From an uncultured Bacillaceae bacterium (lineage in GTDB: Bacteria > Bacillota > Bacilli > Bacillales > Alkalibacillaceae), in contig CALGNY010000120.1 of NCBI GenBank assembly GCA_937958375.1, forward strand, positions 1 through 10,420: DNA of 10,420 bases, given 5' to 3'. Of the stretch, positions 1 through 5,729 are shown piece by piece (the stretch's first letter is position 1; every line of letters starts with the position of its first letter). A program made the translations under genes and the position numbers. The notes under the pieces are model-generated. The model was not told the DNA's origin. It saw only the letters and a list, made by a program, of their open reading frames with translations, and did no database searches.

Positions 1-15
1 GCAATAACCTCGCGC

Positions 16-48
16 AGCCGTGCAATTCCACACTTCTAGCCGTGCAAT
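16..48. repeat. Two 11-bp direct repeats, 22-bp period
   Basis: The word agccgtgcaat occurs at 16-26 and again at 38-48, a period of 22 bp, with ccacacttct in the spacer. It lies downstream of the minus-strand DUF2975 gene and outside any coding region I can support. The array may continue to the left of the window. It could be an intergenic repeat family member or a local duplication; two copies are too few to decide. Confidence 0.5.
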
Positions 49-85
49 CAACCACTGAACGAAGCTAGGCAACACTTAATTCACG

Positions 86-562
86 TCAAATCGTCAGCTC
101 ATTCTCATGCTTCAGATGTATATTCCTCTCAAGCAATTTTCGTAGGATGGTCAAAAAGGCAGATATGCCCGCGCATACTGCGATGATGAAGAATCCTGCG
201 AGTGCAATGCCTGGGTGAAGTGCGTTTTGTATGAACAGAAAAATCATGCCAATTAGATAAAGTAGACCAATGATCGTAGCGCTAGATGTGATTTTACGAA
301 AGCCTTGTAAGGTTCGTTCGGTTAGTTCAGGATGCTTTTCTTTCCGATCGATCAATTGGACAGTTTGATAAATCGCATACATAAACGGAATGAGTGTGAC
401 ATAGATCCCAATCAATATCGGATATTTTAAATAGGCGTATTCCGGGTTTTGGAAAGCTGCTTCCTGGGCGAATAAAGGGAGGATAAAGATGGCTACCAGT
501 AATACAAATAGCCCAACAAATGAAACCAACACCTTAATAGAAAGAGAAAACAAAGCGTTCAT
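86..562 (-). CDS. DUF2975-type small membrane protein
   Basis: This encodes a 158-residue hydrophobic protein with about four membrane segments, near residues 8-31, 47-70, 94-112 and 117-140. A charged loop (DRKEKHPELTER, 72-83) lies between segments two and three. The C-terminus HENELTI resembles the conserved end of DUF2975 proteins, whose function is unknown. The start is the ATG at 562, preceded by the ribosome site TAGGAG. An upstream in-frame ATG at 676 is rejected because that reading runs through a terminator and this gene's own promoter. DUF2975 genes are commonly followed at once by a small Xre/Cro-type regulator (YozG-like); none is visible in the 85 bases downstream. The family call is from memory of its pattern, so moderate confidence. 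Confidence 0.65.
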   Translation of the reverse strand: MNALFSLSIKVLVSFVGLFVLLVAIFILPLFAQEAAFQNPEYAYLKYPILIGIYVTLIPFMYAIYQTVQLIDRKEKHPELTERTLQGFRKITSSATIIGLLYLIGMIFLFIQNALHPGIALAGFFIIAVCAGISAFLTILRKLLERNIHLKHENELTI

Positions 563-592
563 TCTTTTCACTCCTATAATCTTATTAAAACG

Positions 593-622
593 ATTATATA
601 CATAAAATTTATTGAATATCAA
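593..622 (-). promoter_or_regulatory. Sigma-A-like promoter of the DUF2975 gene with overlapping inverted repeat
   Basis: Read on the minus strand, TTGATA (617-622) and TATAAT (593-598) are separated by 18 bp, a good vegetative promoter pair about 30 bp upstream of the ATG at 562. The -35 hexamer sits inside a perfect inverted repeat, TTTATTGA-TAT-TCAATAAA (about 608-626), which could be an operator. The operator role is inference. Confidence 0.6.
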
Positions 623-642
623 TAAAAATATGATTAAATTCA

Positions 643-673
643 ATAAAAAACACCCCAACCAACGTGGGGTGTT
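643..673 (-). terminator. Rho-independent terminator of the redoxin gene
   Basis: A perfect 9-bp stem (649-657 with 665-673, AACACCCCA/TGGGGTGTT) has a 7-base loop. On the minus strand it is followed by a T-run (complement of 644-650). It begins 14 bases after the redoxin stop codon and separates that gene from the DUF2975 gene. Confidence 0.85.
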
Positions 674-686
674 CATCCGTAAACAT

Positions 687-1106
687 TTATGCCATTGCTT
701 GACTGATTACCTGCAAAATCTCAACAAACTCTGCTTGGTCACCAAACTTGCCGACAATCTCACCATTTTTATCAATAATGATCGTCGTCGGAACCGAGGT
801 AGCTTCATACAAATCGTACACTTCTCGGTCGTTATCCTTCAAAACGGGTTGTGTCAAAAATTGGTCTTGGTATTTCAATGCTTCCTCTTCGGACCGCTCT
901 CGACCCGTCACATTAATGGTGATCATTTCTAATTCATCGCTCTGGGATGTTTTATAAAATTGTTCTTTTTTAGGAAGGTCGCGTGCACAATCTGGACACC
1001 AGGATACCCAAAAAGTCAGTACGATCACCTTTTTGCCGAGTACTTCATCTAAAGAAAATGTTTTGTCTTCATTGAGATAGGACAATTCAAACTGTGGTGC
1101 TTTCAT
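687..1106 (-). CDS. TlpA/thioredoxin-like redoxin, cytoplasmic
   Basis: This is a 139-residue thiol-disulfide oxidoreductase of the thioredoxin fold (redoxin/TlpA-like). It has the active-site motif WCPDC with cysteines at 37 and 40 after FWVSW, and the usual cis-proline segment SVPTT at 104-108. No signal peptide or N-terminal membrane anchor is present; the protein begins directly with the MKAPQFELS strand. It is therefore probably cytoplasmic, unlike ResA or StoA. The start at 1106 follows GGGTGAGGG a few bases upstream. It is transcribed away from the SAM-riboswitch leader of the methionine importer, and their promoters seem to overlap. The exact substrate cannot be told from the sequence. 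Confidence 0.85.
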   Translation of the reverse strand: MKAPQFELSYLNEDKTFSLDEVLGKKVIVLTFWVSWCPDCARDLPKKEQFYKTSQSDELEMITINVTGRERSEEEALKYQDQFLTQPVLKDNDREVYDLYEATSVPTTIIIDKNGEIVGKFGDQAEFVEILQVISQAMA

Positions 1107-1135
1107 GATCCCTCACCCTTTTCGAAAAAATATAT

Positions 1136-1164
1136 TTGACGGCTTCGATTCTTCATGCTAATAT
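1136..1164 (+). promoter_or_regulatory. Sigma-A-like promoter P1 of the riboswitch-metNPQ transcript
   Basis: TTGACG (1136-1141) and TAATAT (1159-1164) are separated by exactly 17 bp. Transcription would start near 1171, about 25 bases before the first riboswitch. This is the best plus-strand promoter upstream of the leader. Confidence 0.75.
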
Positions 1165-1190
1165 TAACATTATCATAAATTGAATAGCAA
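1161..1190 (-). promoter_or_regulatory. Candidate divergent promoter of the redoxin gene
   Basis: On the minus strand TTGCTA (1185-1190) and TAATAT (1161-1166) are spaced by 18 bp. The -10 overlaps the plus-strand -10, because the octamer TAATATTA at 1159-1166 is palindromic. The -35 matches the consensus only partly, so this is a candidate. Confidence 0.4.
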
Positions 1191-1194
1191 AATT

Positions 1195-1350
1195 CTTATC
1201 CAGAGTGGTGGAGGGATCAGGCCCTATGAAACCCGGCAACCATCGAATTCCGATTCGAAAGGTGCTAATTCCGGCACATGCTGAACATGGCATGGCAAGA
1301 TAAGAGAGATCTAACGGATTCTTTCTTGTTCTTGCAGGAGAGATTTTTTT
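1195..1350 (+). ncRNA. SAM-I (S-box) riboswitch 1, aptamer plus terminator
   Basis: The aptamer spans 1195-1304. P1 is CTTATC (1195-1200) with GATAAG (1299-1304). The conserved core includes GGAGGGA, GGCCCTATGAAACCCGGCAA and GGTGCTAATTCC. P3 is TCGAAT/ATTCGA (1243-1258) and P4 is CATGC/GCATG (1277-1294). The expression platform has a terminator stem TCTTTCTTG/CAGGAGAGA (1320-1328 with 1335-1343) followed by seven T. The alternative antiterminator pairs AAGAGAGA (1302-1309) with TCTTTCTT (1320-1327) and takes bases from P1. SAM binding should therefore stabilise P1 and end transcription. No gene lies between this terminator and the second riboswitch. Confidence 0.93.
1320..1350 (+). terminator. 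Regulated terminator of SAM riboswitch 1
   Basis: The stem 1320-1328/1335-1343 has two G-U pairs, a short loop, and a run of seven T at 1344-1350. It is weaker than the second riboswitch's terminator and is mutually exclusive with the antiterminator described for the riboswitch. Confidence 0.75.
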
Positions 1351-1360
1351 ATGCGATAAT
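1332..1360 (+). promoter_or_regulatory. Possible internal promoter P2 between the riboswitches
   Basis: TTGCAG (1332-1337) and GATAAT (1355-1360) are spaced by 17 bp. If active, transcripts starting near 1367 would carry only the second riboswitch. The -35 lies within the terminator stem of riboswitch 1 and matches TTGACA at only three positions, so support is modest. Confidence 0.35.
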
Positions 1361-1403
1361 GATACAGTGCTTTAACGTATTAAATAACAGTTACATAGAT
1401 GGA

Positions 1404-1577
1404 CTCTTATCAAGAGAGGCGGAGGGACTGGCCCGATGAAGCCCGGCAACCACTGGATGGATTTTAAATCATCCAACAGGTGCTAATTCCAGCAAAGCAG
1501 GGGATGCTTTGAAAGATGAGAGAACGAAAGACGAAACCTTTCTGTTCTCTTATGCAGGAAGGTTTTTTATTTTTTAT
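1404..1577 (+). ncRNA. SAM-I (S-box) riboswitch 2, aptamer plus terminator
   Basis: The aptamer spans 1404-1522. P1 is CTCTTATC (1404-1411) with GATGAGAG (1515-1522). The core includes AGAGAGGCGGAGGGACTGG, CCCGATGAAGCCCGGCAACC and GGTGCTAATTCC, all typical S-box signatures. P3 is a bulged hairpin at 1455-1474 and P4 is AAAGCA/TGCTTT (1494-1510). The terminator is AACCTTTCTG/CAGGAAGGTT (1535-1544 with 1555-1564) plus T-rich 1563-1575. The competing antiterminator pairs ATGAGAGAAC (1516-1525) with GTTCTCTTAT (1544-1553). It directly precedes metN. Confidence 0.95.
1535..1575 (+). terminator. Regulated terminator of SAM riboswitch 2
   Basis: A 10-bp stem (1535-1544/1555-1564, one wobble pair) has a 10-base loop and a TTTTTTATTTTTT tail. 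It forms when SAM holds P1 closed and lies about 20 bases before the metN start. Confidence 0.88.
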
Positions 1578-1596
1578 GAAGGAAGAGGGATGTTCG

Positions 1597-2622
1597 GTGA
1601 TTTCAATCAAACATTTATCCAAACAATATCGAATGAAAGATCAAATCGTTCATGCCGTCAATGACGTTTCGTTAGAGATTAAAAAGGGAGAAATTTTCGG
1701 GGTCATCGGGTATTCCGGTGCAGGAAAAAGTACATTTGTCCGATTGATCAATCGACTGGAGGAGCCAACGAGTGGCGATGTCTATGTGGATCGTCATCAT
1801 TTCACGAAACTTGGGAAAAATGAACTTCGAGAAAAACGCCAAAAGATTGGCATGATTTTTCAACATTTTAACTTACTTTGGTCCAGAACCGTTTATGAAA
1901 ATATTGCATTCCCGCTTGAAATAGCAGGAATCAAGAAAAAAGATCAACAGGAAAAAGTGAATGAGCTAATTGAATTGGTCGGGTTGAAAGGTCGGGAGAA
2001 CAGCTACCCATCCCAATTGAGTGGTGGACAAAAACAACGTGTTGGGATTGCCCGTGCACTTGCGAATGATCCGGAAGTATTGCTGTGTGATGAAGCGACA
2101 TCCGCACTAGACCCGGAAACGACTGATGATATTTTGGAATTGCTCGTTTCCATCAACAAAAAACTGAACTTAACAATTATCTTAATCACGCATGAGATGC
2201 ATGTCATCCAAAAGATTTGTCACAGAGTTGCGGTGATGGAACAAGGTGAGATCGTTGAAGTCGGTGATGTACTGGAAGTGTTCATCAATCCGAAAGAGAA
2301 AACGACGAAGCGGTTCGTGAAACAATTATCACCGCTTGAACATGATCCAAATCGATTGAAAGAATTTTTAACGGATGATGAAAACAAGGAAGTCATCAAA
2401 CTCCATTTTGTCGGAGGAACAGCAAGAAGAAGTCTGATCAGTGAAGTCGCGAAGAAATTCGATGTTTATGCGAATATTTTGCAAGGATCGATTTCACAAA
2501 CACAAGAAGGGTCTTACGGGACATTGTTTGTGGAACTCGATGGCAACCGGAGCGAGATTGAAGAGGCCATTCAATACGTTCGCGAATCCGGTGTCGAAGT
2601 CGAGGTGGTAGAGCATGTTTGA
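1597..2622 (+). CDS. metN: Methionine ABC transporter ATP-binding protein MetN
   Basis: This is the ATPase of the MetNPQ importer, which takes up methionine and acts at the inner face of the membrane. From the GTG at 1597 it has 341 residues, the length I remember for B. subtilis MetN. Walker A is GYSGAGKS (38-45), the Q-loop glutamine is 89, the signature LSGGQKQR is at 141-148, Walker B is VLLCDE with the catalytic Glu166, and the switch histidine is 199. The last 90 or so residues (FVGGTARRSLISEVAKKF onwards) form the regulatory NIL domain. The GTG is chosen because AGAGGGA lies six bases upstream and the protein then starts MISIKHLSK. In-frame ATGs at 1516 and 1576 fall in the riboswitch aptamer and just after the terminator T-run. 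It overlaps metP by 8 bp. Confidence 0.95.
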   Translation: MISIKHLSKQYRMKDQIVHAVNDVSLEIKKGEIFGVIGYSGAGKSTFVRLINRLEEPTSGDVYVDRHHFTKLGKNELREKRQKIGMIFQHFNLLWSRTVYENIAFPLEIAGIKKKDQQEKVNELIELVGLKGRENSYPSQLSGGQKQRVGIARALANDPEVLLCDEATSALDPETTDDILELLVSINKKLNLTIILITHEMHVIQKICHRVAVMEQGEIVEVGDVLEVFINPKEKTTKRFVKQLSPLEHDPNRLKEFLTDDENKEVIKLHFVGGTARRSLISEVAKKFDVYANILQGSISQTQEGSYGTLFVELDGNRSEIEEAIQYVRESGVEVEVVEHV

Positions 2623-3283
2623 AGAACTTTTTCCGAACGTCGTCATGGATGATATGTGGACGGCGACGTATGAAACATTATATATGACCATCATTTCCGT
2701 GATCGGGACATTCATCATTGGGTTATTCCTTGGATTGGTGCTTTACCTGACCGACCAAGGAAATCTATGGAGCAATCGGTGGATTAATGGAATAACGGCC
2801 ATCGTTGTCAACGTTTTCCGGGCCATTCCATTTATCATATTAATTCTATTACTATTTCCTTTTACAGATTTCTTGATGGGAACCATTCGTGGACCGAAAG
2901 CGGCATTGCCGGCATTGATTATCGGTTCGGCACCGTTTTACGCACGGTTGGTTGAGATAGCTTTGAAGGAGGTGGATAAGGGGGTTATTGAAGCGGCGAA
3001 ATCGATGGGGGCCAAAACGAAAACCATTATCTTTAAAGTTCTTTTACCCGAATCGAAACCGGCATTGGTCAGTGGGCTGACGGTAACCGCAATCGCGCTG
3101 ATTGGTTACACGGCAATGGCAGGTGTCATTGGTGCCGGTGGGCTAGGCGACTTGGCCTATATGAAAGGGTTCCAACGAAGAGATAATGATGTCGTCTTCG
3201 CTTGTACCGTCTTTATCGTCGTGATCGTCTTTATTTTCCAATTCATTGGTGATTTTGCATCGAAAAAAATGGATAAACGATAG
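2615..3283 (+). CDS. metP: Methionine ABC transporter permease MetP
   Basis: This is the 222-residue membrane component of the methionine importer, with about five hydrophobic segments (near 17-46, 58-83, 95-112, 150-175 and 193-215). The ABC permease EAA loop that docks on the ATPase is visible at 126-146: EAAKSMGAKTKTIIFKVLLPE, with the key E-A-A, Gly132 and LP. The conserved AMAGVIGAGGLGDLA follows at 167-181. The start codon lies inside the end of metN, so the two are probably translationally coupled. It is named metI in enteric bacteria and metP in Bacillus. Length and motifs are normal. Confidence 0.95.
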   Translation: MFEELFPNVVMDDMWTATYETLYMTIISVIGTFIIGLFLGLVLYLTDQGNLWSNRWINGITAIVVNVFRAIPFIILILLLFPFTDFLMGTIRGPKAALPALIIGSAPFYARLVEIALKEVDKGVIEAAKSMGAKTKTIIFKVLLPESKPALVSGLTVTAIALIGYTAMAGVIGAGGLGDLAYMKGFQRRDNDVVFACTVFIVVIVFIFQFIGDFASKKMDKR

Positions 3284-3301
3284 AAAGGGAGTTTAGACAA
3301 C

Positions 3302-4195
3302 ATGAAAAAATTATTATTGGTTTTATTGGGTATTACATTGATTGTGACATTGGCAGCTTGTGGATCATCTGAAGAAGAGGACAGCAATGGTAGCGAAGAG
3401 GAGTCAACGGAAGAAGCAGAGTCATCGAGTGAAGGTGGCGAAGAAGCTGCTGAATCCGAAGAACCAACAGAAATCGTTGTCGGAGCTTCCAGTGTGCCGC
3501 ATGCTGAAGTTTTAGAAGAAGCGAAGCCACTTCTTGAAGAAGAAGGCATCAATTTGACGATTGAAACATATCAAGAGTATGTTCTTCCGAATGAAGACTT
3601 GGATAACGGTACGTTGGATGCAAACTACTTCCAGCACATTCCATACTTCGAACTACAACTAGAAGACTTTGGGTATGACTTTGTCAACCTAGGCGGAATC
3701 CATATAGAGCCATTGGGAGTTTACTCCAAAACCATCGAAAGTGTTGATGATATTGAAGAAGGTACGGTCTTTATCATGAGCCGTTCTGTTGCTGACCATG
3801 GCCGAGTTTTGACATTACTCGAGCAAAACGATTTGATCACATTAGATGAAAGTGTAAACAAAGACAGTGCGACACTGGATGATATTACCGAAAACCCATT
3901 GAATCTCGAGTTCGATACTAGCATTGAGCCTGCATTACTTCCTGAGTTCTATGATCGCGAAGAGGATGCACTTGTAGCAATCAACACAAACTATGCCATC
4001 GAAGCAGGACTTGTACCAACTGAAGATTCTTTGATCATTGAAGAATCAGACTCCCCATACGTGAACATTGTTGCTGCACGTGCTGAGGATGAAGAAAACG
4101 AAGCGTTACAAACATTGGTGGACGTTCTTCGTTCAGATGAAATCAAAACATTCATCGAAGAAGAATACAATGGAGCGGTCGTTCCGGTTGAATAA
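3302..4195 (+). CDS. metQ: Methionine-binding lipoprotein MetQ (NlpA family)
   Basis: This 297-residue substrate-binding lipoprotein delivers methionine to MetP. The signal peptide ends in the lipobox LAAC, with lipidated Cys20. A Glu/Ser-rich linker follows at about 21-55, then the NlpA/MetQ domain. Conserved pieces are VPHAEVLEEAKPLL, LDANYFQHIPYFE, IEPLGVYSKTI, GRVLTLLE, INTNYAIEAGL and the C-terminal YNGAVVPV. The mature protein is strikingly acidic: about 74 Asp/Glu against 9 Lys/Arg by my count, as seen in exported proteins of salt- or alkali-adapted bacteria. Where B. subtilis MetQ, as I remember it, has TNNVAEQGR, this protein has MSRSVADHGR. The ATG follows AAAGGGAG with a rather long gap of 10 bases. 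It sits 18 bp after metP and ends the operon. Confidence 0.94.
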   Translation: MKKLLLVLLGITLIVTLAACGSSEEEDSNGSEEESTEEAESSSEGGEEAAESEEPTEIVVGASSVPHAEVLEEAKPLLEEEGINLTIETYQEYVLPNEDLDNGTLDANYFQHIPYFELQLEDFGYDFVNLGGIHIEPLGVYSKTIESVDDIEEGTVFIMSRSVADHGRVLTLLEQNDLITLDESVNKDSATLDDITENPLNLEFDTSIEPALLPEFYDREEDALVAINTNYAIEAGLVPTEDSLIIEESDSPYVNIVAARAEDEENEALQTLVDVLRSDEIKTFIEEEYNGAVVPVE

Positions 4196-4274
4196 TCGGC
4201 ACCAAATGAAAGAAAAAACACAAATGAACAGCATTTGAGAGAAAAATCCAGTAATTTCGTTCAATCATAAGAAT

Positions 4275-4318
4275 AAGGGGTATAACATCAGCTTAGATGT
4301 TTATACCCCTTTTGTTTT
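4275..4318 (+). terminator. Rho-independent terminator of metNPQ
   Basis: The 10-bp stem AAGGGGTATA/TATACCCCTT (4275-4284 with 4302-4311) extends through ACATC/GATGT with one bulged T. It is followed by TTTGTTTT. It lies 80 bases after the metQ stop. Confidence 0.9.
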
Positions 4319-4454
4319 GGATAAATATATATTATACGGATTTTCCTATCCGTCGCATCAGTGCTAAGCTTATTAACATCAAAGACGAAAGGGTTGGTTT
4401 ACTATTAATGACAATGAGATTGACTTAAATTACACCGAAGAAATGGAGAAATCC

Positions 4455-4595
4455 ATGCAGCAATCTCACGGAATGGGCTATAAAGAGTATAGCCAAAACA
4501 TTGACAAACGACTTCAAGTGGAACAAAAACGTGAACGCGAGTACAAAAAAAGTAATCGCTTGGTCAATGAAGTAGATCGACAATTACATCGTTAA
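4455..4595 (+). CDS. Small charged protein of unknown function
   Basis: I do not recognise this gene. From the ATG at 4455, preceded six bases upstream by TGGAG, it encodes 46 residues beginning MQQSHGMGYKEYSQNIDKRL. It then becomes rich in Lys, Arg, Glu and Gln (VEQKREREYKKSNRLVNE) and ends DRQLHR. It has no membrane segment or cysteine and is probably a small helical cytosolic protein. The same frame is open back to 4377 and reads protein-like (NDNEIDLNYTEEMEKS) before this ATG. The real start may therefore be the ATG at 4443 or an unusual codon such as the ATT at 4404, 10 bases after GAAAGGG. A bidirectional terminator follows 16 bases later. The flanking terminators show it is its own transcription unit. 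Confidence 0.55.
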   Translation: MQQSHGMGYKEYSQNIDKRLQVEQKREREYKKSNRLVNEVDRQLHR

Positions 4596-4611
4596 TGAAT
4601 AAAAGAAAGCA

Positions 4612-4652
4612 AAAAAACGAGAGCCCCAACGTGTGGATGGCTCTCGTTTTTT
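4612..4652. terminator. Bidirectional terminator between convergent genes
   Basis: A 14-bp perfect stem AAAAAACGAGAGCC/GGCTCTCGTTTTTT (4612-4625 with 4639-4652) is flanked by A- and T-runs. It can stop transcription of the small plus-strand gene and of the minus-strand universal stress protein gene, whose stop codon overlaps its edge. Confidence 0.92.
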
Positions 4653-5328
4653 ATTTATAAACGTTCGGTGGCTCACTCAATCTGCCGGTGACTTCGTCTT
4701 CTGTAATGTGCACTTGGCACGTTTTCCCATGATGGTTCACAAATCGGAAGACACCATTATTGAAGTCCGTACCGATTTCTTTATAAAAAATTCCTTCATA
4801 TAAATTATCTTTTGAGCGGGTAAATCGTAATTGATAGACATCGTCCTCTTTATACAAAAAAGCGTGGACACCTTTTTCATATGTCGTGTCATTCTCCACC
4901 TTCAGCGCCCGATCAACAGAAACGATATGGATATCGATGAACGTCACTTCACGTAACAATTGGTTCGCAAATGAACCTCTTGTGATTTCCTCCCACCGGT
5001 TTTGTGGGCTTTGCCCGATGATGATTTGCGTGATGTTCAATTTGTGGGCGACTTCCTTAATGACTTTGACGGATGGTCGCTTCTCTTCGTCACGAATCAT
5101 GAATTGATCGACCCCTAATTCATCACAAAGCTCTCTCCATTCATCCACATAGCCTGACTTCTCAGCATCGAATTCATCGAAAGGCTTCGGATCGACCGTC
5201 AAAACGTAAAGTGGGCAATCCATGATTTGCGCCAACTTATGTCCTCGTTTAATCAAACGTGCTCCATTCGGACCGTAGTAAACACAAACTAATATCTTTT
5301 CATCCATCCGACTTTTAACTTTTCCCAT
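4651..5328 (-). CDS. Universal stress protein (UspA-like, KdpD-associated type) with extra C-terminal domain
   Basis: This is a 225-residue protein. Residues 11-138 resemble the UspA fold found in KdpD sensor kinases: KILVCVYYGPNGARLIKRGHKLA, then YVLTVDP. The nucleotide-loop region IIIGQSPQNRWEEITRGSFANQLLRE (102-127) has the G-x(n)-G-S pattern with the RW-x(n)-RGS spacing typical of the KdpD group. About 85 further residues (140-225) form a mostly beta-like tail that I cannot assign. No membrane segment or kinase domain is present, so it is a free-standing soluble protein. The start at 5328 is preceded by AGAGGTGA; the second ATG (5307) lacks a ribosome site. It is transcribed divergently from the Mrp antiporter operon. 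A role in ion or osmotic stress is inference from subfamily and location. Confidence 0.75.
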   Translation of the reverse strand: MGKVKSRMDEKILVCVYYGPNGARLIKRGHKLAQIMDCPLYVLTVDPKPFDEFDAEKSGYVDEWRELCDELGVDQFMIRDEEKRPSVKVIKEVAHKLNITQIIIGQSPQNRWEEITRGSFANQLLREVTFIDIHIVSVDRALKVENDTTYEKGVHAFLYKEDDVYQLRFTRSKDNLYEGIFYKEIGTDFNNGVFRFVNHHGKTCQVHITEDEVTGRLSEPPNVYK

Positions 5329-5387
5329 GGCGGAAAATCACCTCTTATCTCCCACTCATAATGGTTATGCTATTTTAGACCTGTATC

Positions 5388-5416
5388 ATTCTAACACGGG
5401 TTTTGGTTTGTGTGAA
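5388..5416 (-). promoter_or_regulatory. Sigma-A-like promoter of the universal stress protein gene
   Basis: On the minus strand TTCACA (5411-5416) and TAGAAT (5388-5393) are separated by 17 bp, each hexamer matching consensus at five of six positions. It lies about 60 bases upstream of the ATG at 5328. I see no sigma-B-type GTTT/GGGTAT pair here. Confidence 0.6.
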
Positions 5417-5729
5417 CCCTTTTTTTGACCGATAAAAAAATGGAGATGTGAGTCTTTGATACAGCGTTATAAAGCAATATAGCCTTTATCATACATGAAA
5501 AACAAATGATAATCCATACCTGGCCAAAAAGGGTTTTAAAGTGCATTGAATTCGTACTTATTATATAATGGAACAGGTAGTGCAAAAATTCCAATTAACC
5601 TAAAGTCAGTTTAAACATTTCTTTGACTCAAATTCACCTATATCCATTCTAAAACCTTTGATTGTTCCTTTCATATGGTATTTAACCGATTATTTCGCCT
5701 GAATTCAACGTAGTGGGGGCTTCATTATT
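5417..5729. other. Gene-free leader region upstream of mrpA
   Basis: No convincing ORF lies in this AT-rich stretch. It holds a 7-bp inverted repeat TTATCAT/ATGATAA (5486-5492 and 5506-5512) with a 13-base loop. A possible plus promoter is TTGATA (5456-5461) 16 bp from TATAGC (5478-5483). A perfect TATAAT at 5564-5569 has no good -35 at the right distance. A further TTGACT lies at 5617-5622. None is strong enough to name as the mrp promoter. A long 5' leader is possible, but I recognise no known riboswitch in it. Confidence 0.4.

Noticed and set aside
563..676. N-terminal extension of the DUF2975 protein from the ATG at 676
   Set aside because: It would be translated through the redoxin terminator and the gene's own promoter. 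The ATG at 562 has a proper ribosome site and gives a normal family length.
612..957. Plus-strand ORFs of 106 and 69 codons opposite the redoxin gene
   Set aside because: They are antisense to a gene with clear motifs, their translations have no recognisable features, and one begins inside a terminator.
3157..3552. 131-codon minus-strand ORF opposite the metP-metQ junction
   Set aside because: Its Ser-rich translation is the complement of the Glu-rich metQ linker, so it is a compositional shadow.
4336..4353. Inverted repeat ACGGAT-TTTCCT-ATCCGT upstream of the small ORF
   Set aside because: A 6-bp stem without T-run or conserved context is expected by chance; no function can be supported.
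5397..5427. Hairpin GGGTT/AACCC followed by seven T, resembling a plus-strand terminator
   Set aside because: The stem is only about 5 bp with a long loop, no plus-strand gene precedes it, and it lies over the minus-strand promoter of the universal stress protein gene.
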